A stretch of 64,000 nt of DNA from SIRX01 sp965214475 (lineage in GTDB: Bacteria > Actinomycetota > Rubrobacteria > Rubrobacterales > Rubrobacteraceae), in the NCBI GenBank assembly GCA_965214475.1, contig OZ243953.1, forward strand, positions 3,238,642 to 3,302,641. The letters are read 5' to 3'. The notes beneath the pieces are model-generated. The model saw only the letters and a list, made by a program, of their open reading frames with translations. It ran no database searches and was not told where the DNA came from. The stretch's first letter is position 1; the number at the start of each line of letters is the position of its first letter. This document shows positions 59,524 through 64,000 of the stretch, one piece after another. The position numbers and the translations under genes are program-made.

Positions 59524-59688
59524 ACTGGAGTAGATTTCAGGCCACCAGAGGGGCTGATCCATGGAACGCGAGATGGATACCGAGTCCGGGTAGGAGATTA
59601 CCGGGCTCTATACCTCGTGGACGAAGAAGCCCAAGAGGTAACAGTCTATCGTGTTGCCCACCGGCGAGAGGTCTACCGCAGGATCTAG
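59524..59688 (+). pseudogene. RelE-type toxin C-terminal remnant
   Basis: The plus-strand frame encodes R-D-G-Y-R-V-R-V-G-D-Y-R-A-L-Y-L-V-D, then V-Y-R-V-A-H-R-R-E-V-Y-R, the C-terminal half of RelE/ParE-family toxins. The N-terminal ~40 residues are missing; upstream sequence is unrelated. It converges away from the PIN remnant. Confidence 0.65.
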
Positions 59689-59854
59689 ATCGGGCCTTGT
59701 AGGCGTGTATTGGTCATAGGCCTAAGAGGTGGCACGCTCCGCGGAGCCGGACGCCCTGGGACTAGGGCAAGAGTCGCGCCGGTCCCGCTACCTGAGATTG
59801 GTAAGCCTAGTAGTATACGGGTTGGGAAAGAGAACCACTGAAAGAAAGGGGAGA

Positions 59855-59977
59855 GCTGGAGGACCATTCATCGCAGGAGCTCTACGTGATGTAAGCGGGT
59901 CATATATAATCCCCTGGCTTGTCTTTGCCATGATGTTCGCTACAGCCATACCCGCCATATTGGCGGTTCAAAAATAG
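59855..59977 (+). pseudogene. MFS transporter C-terminal remnant
   Basis: About 40 residues: G-G-P-F-I-A-G-A-L-R-D, then S-Y-I-I-P-W-L-V-F-A-M-M-F and A-I-P-A-I-L-A-V-Q-K stop, matching the last two helices of an MFS permease. Nothing upstream resembles the rest of a transporter. Confidence 0.5.
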
Positions 59978-60005
59978 AGCCTTCAAGATCAAATTATACC
60001 GCAGC

Positions 60006-60485
60006 ATGCGTGAACAGCGTAGCCTACTTAACCTCAATGCTGGGCTCAATGTCCTCGGCGCCTACAGCTTCTCTCCAGACCTCGAACCCTTCTTGAAAAA
60101 CCACTACCCCGGCTTCAGGAAGCGATATCTCTATGGCTTCGAGGACTTCCTATTCCGTCGCACCGTGGTTCAGGGCGGCCCGGATGTGGCCCTGGATGTG
60201 GGCTTTCGGGACACGCACAACGACAAGACTGACCACGAAGATCAACTCCTTCGCCTTGCGACCGAGGCTGAGCTCTTTGAGGTACGCGGCATCGACGAGC
60301 TCGGTCGCCTTATCCATCACCTCGAAGTCTTGCTGCTGTCTCCGTCTCGGAATTTAGTTTCAATCCATGCATACGGTGGTTCATATTTGACCACGATATT
60401 GGCGGCGACTAGGATTCGCAAAGTGGGAGGATACGGACAGGGAACTCCCTCGTTGTGCAAGCTGTGGAAGCAAGTAGGGAAGTAG
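60006..60485 (+). CDS. Hypothetical protein, possibly chimeric
   Basis: A 159-aa frame from ATG 60006. Residues 1-118 look like a normal soluble alpha/beta protein (P-F-L-K-N-H-Y-P-G-F-R-K-R-Y, D-H-E-D-Q-L-L-R-L-A, G-I-D-E-L-G-R-L-I). After ~118 the composition changes and may be read-through after a truncation. Family not recognised. It sits between the MFS remnant and a small membrane protein. Confidence 0.4.
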   Translation: MREQRSLLNLNAGLNVLGAYSFSPDLEPFLKNHYPGFRKRYLYGFEDFLFRRTVVQGGPDVALDVGFRDTHNDKTDHEDQLLRLATEAELFEVRGIDELGRLIHHLEVLLLSPSRNLVSIHAYGGSYLTTILAATRIRKVGGYGQGTPSLCKLWKQVGK

Positions 60486-60497
60486 GGAGGAAATCCC

Positions 60498-60662
60498 GTG
60501 AAGAAGCTACCGTACCCGATTACCTTGCTGGTTACTTTATGCTTGGTGGCCCCTCTAGCACTAGCGCCTGCTGTATTAGTGTTCGCGGTCTTTGTGCAGG
60601 AAGAAGACGTCACCATCGAGGCGAGTTGGGCCAGTCGGAAGGGCCCCGCAAGCAACGGGTAA
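60498..60662 (+). CDS. Small single-span membrane protein
   Basis: A 54-aa frame with GGGAGG 7 bases before GTG 60498. Basic start K-K-L-P-Y-P, hydrophobic core (residues 8-33), then a polar end V-Q-E-E-D-V-T-I. It could be a membrane or exported peptide. It is 21 bases before the sugar symporter gene on the same strand. Confidence 0.5.
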   Translation: MKKLPYPITLLVTLCLVAPLALAPAVLVFAVFVQEEDVTIEASWASRKGPASNG

Positions 60663-60683
60663 AAAGGGGTAAAGGAGCTCACT

Positions 60684-62063
60684 ATGCAACCTCTGGTAAT
60701 ACGCAGCGCGATCATCGCCGCTCTCGGCGGTCTGTTGTTCGGCTTCGACACGGCCGTCATCTCCGGAACGACGGCGGATCTCACCCGGGTGTTCGGCCTA
60801 TCGGGCTTTGGGCTCGGCTTCACGGTCGCCACCGCCCTGATAGGCACCGTTATTGGCGCTGCGTATGCCGGCCTGGCCAAACCGGCCGACACCTACGGTC
60901 GCAAGCCGGTGCTGTTCGCCGTCGGCATCCTCTATGTCGTGTCGGCTCTGGGCAGCGCGCTGGCGGGTAACTGGATTTTATTCATGCTCTTCCGCTTCCT
61001 CGGCGGTGTGGGAGTCGGTGCAGCCACCGCGGTCGCTCCGATCTACAATGCCGAGGTCGCGCCACCCCAGCATCGTGGACGGCTGGTCGGGTTGTTCCAG
61101 TTCAACATCGTCGTGGGCATCCTGGTAGCCTATCTGTCCAACTTCGCTATCCTGAGCGTCATCGGCGGCGAGACCGATTGGCGGTGGATGTTTGGCGTCG
61201 AGGCCATCCCGGCCGCCGCGTTCTTTTTCCTGCTGTTCCTGGTACCCGAAAGTCCTCGCTGGCTCATGAGCGTGGGCCGCACCGACCAGGCCAGAGACAC
61301 GATCGACAGGCTGTCCTCCAGCGAGCAGGAGGCACGCTTCCAGCGTGAGGAGATCGAAGAGGCGCTTCGCCGCGACGAGGAGATGCCGGAGGTTTCATTT
61401 TTCACGAGCGCGCACCGCCGCGTTATCCTGCTGGCCTTCGCCATCGCGGCCTTCAACCAGCTCGGTGGGATCAACGCGGTGCTCTATTACGCACCACGCA
61501 TCTTCCAGAGCGCCGGCCTGGGTGAGAGCGCAGCCTTCATCAACAGCGCTGGCGTGGGCCTGGCCAACCTGCTGGCCACGATCGGCGCGTTGTACCTGAT
61601 CGACCGGGCTGGACGCCGCGTCCTGATGCTCGTGTGCTCCGCCGGCTACCTCCTCACACTCGGCACCCTGGCCGTCATGTTCTTTCTCTACGAGGGCAAC
61701 TTCTCCGGGGTCGCTAGTGGCGTCGTGGTCGCCGGAGTTATGCTCTTCGTCGGCGCCCACGCGTTCGGACAGGGTGCCGTCATCTGGGTGTTTATCTCCG
61801 AGATCTTCCCCACCGCGATCCGGGCCCGCGGGCAATCTTGGGGCGCCCTCACCCACTGGTCGTTCGCGGCGGCGGTCTCCTGGTCGTTCCCAGCGATCGC
61901 CGGCACGTTGGGCGGAGGAGCTGCTTTCGCGTTTTTCTTCGCCTGTGGCGTCGCGATGACCTTCTGGGTCCTGAAAGTCATGCCCGAGACCAAGGGCGTG
62001 CCGCTGGAGGAGATGGAGGCCACTCTAGGCCTACAGCGCAGCGCAGCCATGGAGCAGCAGTGA
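60684..62063 (+). CDS. Sugar:proton symporter (MFS sugar porter family)
   Basis: A 459-aa, 12-helix permease of the XylE/GalP/AraE family: L-L-F-G-F-D-T-A-V-I-S-G near residue 17, R-F-L-G-G-V-G-V-G near 108, V-P-E-S-P-R-W-L near 187, Q-L-G-G-I-N-A-V near 262 and P-E-T-K-G-V-P-L-E-E-M at the end. ATG 60684 follows AAAGGAG. Intact, with good codon use. Xylose, galactose or inositol are candidate substrates. Confidence 0.92.
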   Translation: MQPLVIRSAIIAALGGLLFGFDTAVISGTTADLTRVFGLSGFGLGFTVATALIGTVIGAAYAGLAKPADTYGRKPVLFAVGILYVVSALGSALAGNWILFMLFRFLGGVGVGAATAVAPIYNAEVAPPQHRGRLVGLFQFNIVVGILVAYLSNFAILSVIGGETDWRWMFGVEAIPAAAFFFLLFLVPESPRWLMSVGRTDQARDTIDRLSSSEQEARFQREEIEEALRRDEEMPEVSFFTSAHRRVILLAFAIAAFNQLGGINAVLYYAPRIFQSAGLGESAAFINSAGVGLANLLATIGALYLIDRAGRRVLMLVCSAGYLLTLGTLAVMFFLYEGNFSGVASGVVVAGVMLFVGAHAFGQGAVIWVFISEIFPTAIRARGQSWGALTHWSFAAAVSWSFPAIAGTLGGGAAFAFFFACGVAMTFWVLKVMPETKGVPLEEMEATLGLQRSAAMEQQ

Positions 62064-62233
62064 CCCCGGAGAGTAGAGTTGCTTAGAGTCGTCAGAGCAG
62101 CTTTAGCTACTGCGCCTTTTAAGTCGCTCTATCTGCTCCTGAATTTCCGTTCGGCGCCAGGCGGTTTCCTCTCGGTCCACTCTACCCGGAGAGCAGAAAA
62201 AGTCTTGAGGCAATGAGGCTGGCACGGTGGCGC

Positions 62234-62272
62234 GGGGCACCACCTTCGCAGGTTCTCCGAGTATGGTGCCCC
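62234..62272. terminator. Hairpin between symporter and LCP genes
   Basis: 9-bp stem GGGGCACCA/TGGTGCCCC with a 21-base loop followed by ACTTTTAC. It is 170 bases past the symporter stop and 65 bases before the LCP start. Could be a terminator. The rest of 62,064-62,336 shows nothing recognised. Confidence 0.4.
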
Positions 62273-62336
62273 CACTTTTACATGCTCTCCCGCTACGCGA
62301 AAGCAGCCGAGCATTTCGGGGCGTACCCTTACAGGC

Positions 62337-63302
62337 ATGCCAGGTTTTGAGACAGGCCACAGCAGGTCCGAAAGACTTTCTAACAAATCCGCTCGAACCG
62401 GGGGTAGGCGGCGTGCCCGTCACCGGGGACCCTACCGGGCACATTCACCCGGGGTGTATCGCCGGCGGCGGGTCGGGGTCGTCATCTTCCTACTGCTGTT
62501 AGCGATCTTACTTTTCCTCGCCTACCTCCTGCTTCCAATAGGCGGTAGGGTGGTTCTCCTGGGCAGCGATGCTCGGGAACCCGCAGAAGCGGAGGGACCA
62601 ACAGAAGCGGAATCTTCTCCGGGTTCTTCCGCTAGGGCGGACACGATCCTTGTGGCAAAGGCCGGGAAAGGCGCTCTGTCCATACCCCGGGATACGCTCG
62701 TAGAGATTCCCGGCGCCGGTTACGGAGAGGACAAGATCAACGCTGCCTACGCCTACGGTGGCCCGGAACTCACGATGGCTTCCCTCGAAGACCTTACCGG
62801 CCTCTCGATGTACAACTACGTCGTTTTGGACTTCAACGGGGTGAAAGACATTGTAAATGCCCTGGGTGGCGTACGGCTTGAGGTAGAGGAGCCTATCTCG
62901 GTCGGCCTAGACGGACAGAAGGTCGAGATTCCGGACGGTACGCAAAACCTGGACGGCCTACAGGCTTTGGCATACGTCCGCTACCGGGGAGGCCCCACCG
63001 CCGACATCGGACGAATCGACCACCAGCAGAAGTTCCTTTCGGCCATGATCCGGGAAGCGATGTCTCCATCCAAGATTCTTCGCTGGCCGGCTACCATCCG
63101 GGCCGTCTCGAATAACACCACGACTAACATGAACTTTTTGGAGGCGGTCCTGGTGGTAGCCCGCTTTGCATTAAGAGGAGCACTCTCCGGAAGCCTGGAG
63201 GCTGAGACTTACCCGGGTACGCCACAGTACATAGAGGGTGTCGCCTACTGGGTGCCGGATAGGGAGGCGACGGCTTCCGTACTCGAAGAGACTATTCAGT
63301 AG
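62337..63302 (+). CDS. LytR-CpsA-Psr (LCP) family protein
   Basis: A 321-aa membrane-anchored protein: basic N-terminus, one transmembrane helix (residues about 47-70), then the LCP domain with G-S-D-A-R near 80, A-D-T-I-L-V near 100, I-P-R-D-T near 116, D-K-I-N-A-A-Y-A-Y-G-G near 132 and Y-R-G-G-P-T-A-D-I-G-R near 217. LCP enzymes attach glycopolymers to peptidoglycan in Gram-positive bacteria. The start is ATG 62337, without a clear ribosome site. Compact for the family; R-x-Q after the last motif is H-Q-Q. Confidence 0.9.
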   Translation: MPGFETGHSRSERLSNKSARTGGRRRARHRGPYRAHSPGVYRRRRVGVVIFLLLLAILLFLAYLLLPIGGRVVLLGSDAREPAEAEGPTEAESSPGSSARADTILVAKAGKGALSIPRDTLVEIPGAGYGEDKINAAYAYGGPELTMASLEDLTGLSMYNYVVLDFNGVKDIVNALGGVRLEVEEPISVGLDGQKVEIPDGTQNLDGLQALAYVRYRGGPTADIGRIDHQQKFLSAMIREAMSPSKILRWPATIRAVSNNTTTNMNFLEAVLVVARFALRGALSGSLEAETYPGTPQYIEGVAYWVPDREATASVLEETIQ

Positions 63303-63446
63303 CAACACAGAGCGAGACTCAAAGGAGGAGTTAGGCTTACCGACTGTTCCTCATTCGTAGGGAGGAAGTGACGGTTGCTGTCACCAGCCGCAAATATGTT
63401 ACCGTCGGTCTTCGTTCAACCAAGCAGCTTCAGGAGGGCAATCTCT

Positions 63447-63662
63447 TTGAATATCGGAGCAGACAGCAAAAGTAGGCTACGCTATCTTCTCGCCATACTG
63501 GCGGCAGCAACCATGATCTTTGCCGCAGGCTGCGGAGGCAACGGTGGCGGCGGAGGCGAAAACGAATCCGAAGGCGGCGTCAACGGTGGCGGCGGAGGCG
63601 AACAACAGCAGCAAGAACAGGAGTCCGGTGACGAGGAAGAAGACGGGGAGGACGAGGAGTAA
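63447..63662 (+). CDS. Small low-complexity lipoprotein
   Basis: A 71-aa protein with a signal peptide and lipobox F-A-A-G-C, then a Gly-rich, Gln-rich and finally Asp/Glu-only tail. TTG 63447 follows AGGAGG at 9 bases; earlier in-frame starts lie before that site. The acidic tail would be exposed on the cell surface. Function unknown. Confidence 0.55.
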   Translation: MNIGADSKSRLRYLLAILAAATMIFAAGCGGNGGGGGENESEGGVNGGGGGEQQQQEQESGDEEEDGEDEE

Positions 63663-63768
63663 AGACCTAAGCTAACCGGCGCGCCGGCGGCTACGGCCAG
63701 GGTGCCATGCGGCAAGGCTAGATGTGAGGGTCACTGCCGCCAAGAGCAAAGTGCGGCATCAATCTCGT

Positions 63769-63794
63769 AACATCACGTAACTGTTTGTGATGTT
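63769..63794. repeat. Inverted repeat next to a recombinase gene
   Basis: AACATCAC and GTGATGTT, perfect 8-bp arms around a 10-base spacer, 49 bases from the 3' end of the tyrosine recombinase gene. The shape would suit a recombinase core site or a weak terminator. The rest of 63,663-63,842 shows no gene. Confidence 0.4.
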
Positions 63795-63842
63795 TCGATG
63801 GCGCGTACCGGCTACTTGGTAAGTCGTGGGGAAGAGCTTGGC

Positions 63843-64000
63843 TCACGAGCCGAGGTAGAGTGCTGAGGACTCGTCGGGTCGGGCGCGCAGGTACTTGCCG
63901 GTGGTAGAGAGGTCCGAGTGACCGAGAGTTGCCTGCACCAAGTGTACCTTCGCGCCACGGTCCATAGCGTGGGAGGCGTGGGCGTGCCTCAACCAGTGGG
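63843..64000 (-). CDS. Tyrosine recombinase, C-terminal part
   Basis: The last 51 codons of a minus-strand gene that enters from the right edge: H-W-L-R-H-A-H-A-S-H-A (catalytic H-x-x-R-H), L-G-H-S-D-L-S-T-T-G-K-Y (second His and the nucleophile Tyr), then a short tail to TGA. This is a XerC/XerD-like or integron/plasmid-type recombinase, different from the two tRNA-Val integrases. Confidence 0.9.
   Translation of the reverse strand, partial: HWLRHAHASHAMDRGAKVHLVQATLGHSDLSTTGKYLRARPDESSALYLGS

Noticed and set aside
62103..62444. 113-codon minus-strand frame before the LCP gene
   Set aside because: Basic, Pro/Ser-rich and overlapping the LCP start region; no ribosome site or family pattern.
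1..64000. CRISPR array
   Set aside because: No series of short regularly spaced repeats was seen anywhere in the window.

Overview
The window is about 60% or more GC, uses GTG and TTG starts freely and has strong GGAGG-type ribosome sites. It carries a PurS/PurQ/short-PurL purine system, lipoproteins with Gly-rich linkers, ROK/XylF-type sugar uptake and a compatible-solute (OpuC-type) transporter. Together these point to a high-GC Gram-positive bacterium, probably an actinobacterium of the Rubrobacter type. That placement is inference from gene content; no marker gene settles it.

Region 1 (1-25.6 kb) is chromosomal backbone: a rhodanese tail and a SufU/NifU-like protein, argH, two tandem metallophosphoesterases, a minus-strand osmoprotectant ABC operon, a flavin oxidoreductase, small membrane proteins, a resolvase-like protein that lacks the catalytic serine, and tRNA-Pro. 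A long, tightly overlapped purine operon follows (purA-purD-membrane protein-purB-purC-purS-purQ-purL-truncated cupin-purF-GNAT-purM-purN-purH). It ends with a PsiE-like protein and a tRNA array (Lys, Glu, Val).

Region 2 (25,596-46,397) is a 20.8-kb integrative element in the 3' end of tRNA-Val, bounded by a perfect 47-bp direct repeat. It has a tyrosine integrase, an excisionase-like HTH protein, a primase/ATPase, several small mobile-element proteins and a membrane hydrolase fused to a staphylococcal-type nuclease. Its core is a defence cassette (33.7-42.8 kb): a single-chain restriction-modification enzyme, an McrB-like GTPase with an inserted domain, McrC, and an EcsC/TerB-like/zinc-ribbon protein. 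This cassette lies between two ~235-bp hairpin-rich direct repeats. A second, related integrase (46.5-47.7 kb) sits just beyond the right att copy, so a second element was probably stacked in the same site; its far end was not found.

Region 3 (47.7-64 kb) holds an SDR oxidoreductase, a ROK repressor divergent from a XylF-type sugar ABC transporter with a clear promoter/operator, and a sugar:proton symporter. Between these two transport loci (53.6-60 kb) is a gene graveyard: an IS5-type transposase, two serine recombinases, an HU gene, an epoxide hydrolase, PIN and RelE toxins, a thioredoxin-reductase tail and an MFS tail, each broken by a single stop, a small indel or truncation. The window closes with an LCP-family protein, a small lipoprotein and the C-terminus of a third tyrosine recombinase.
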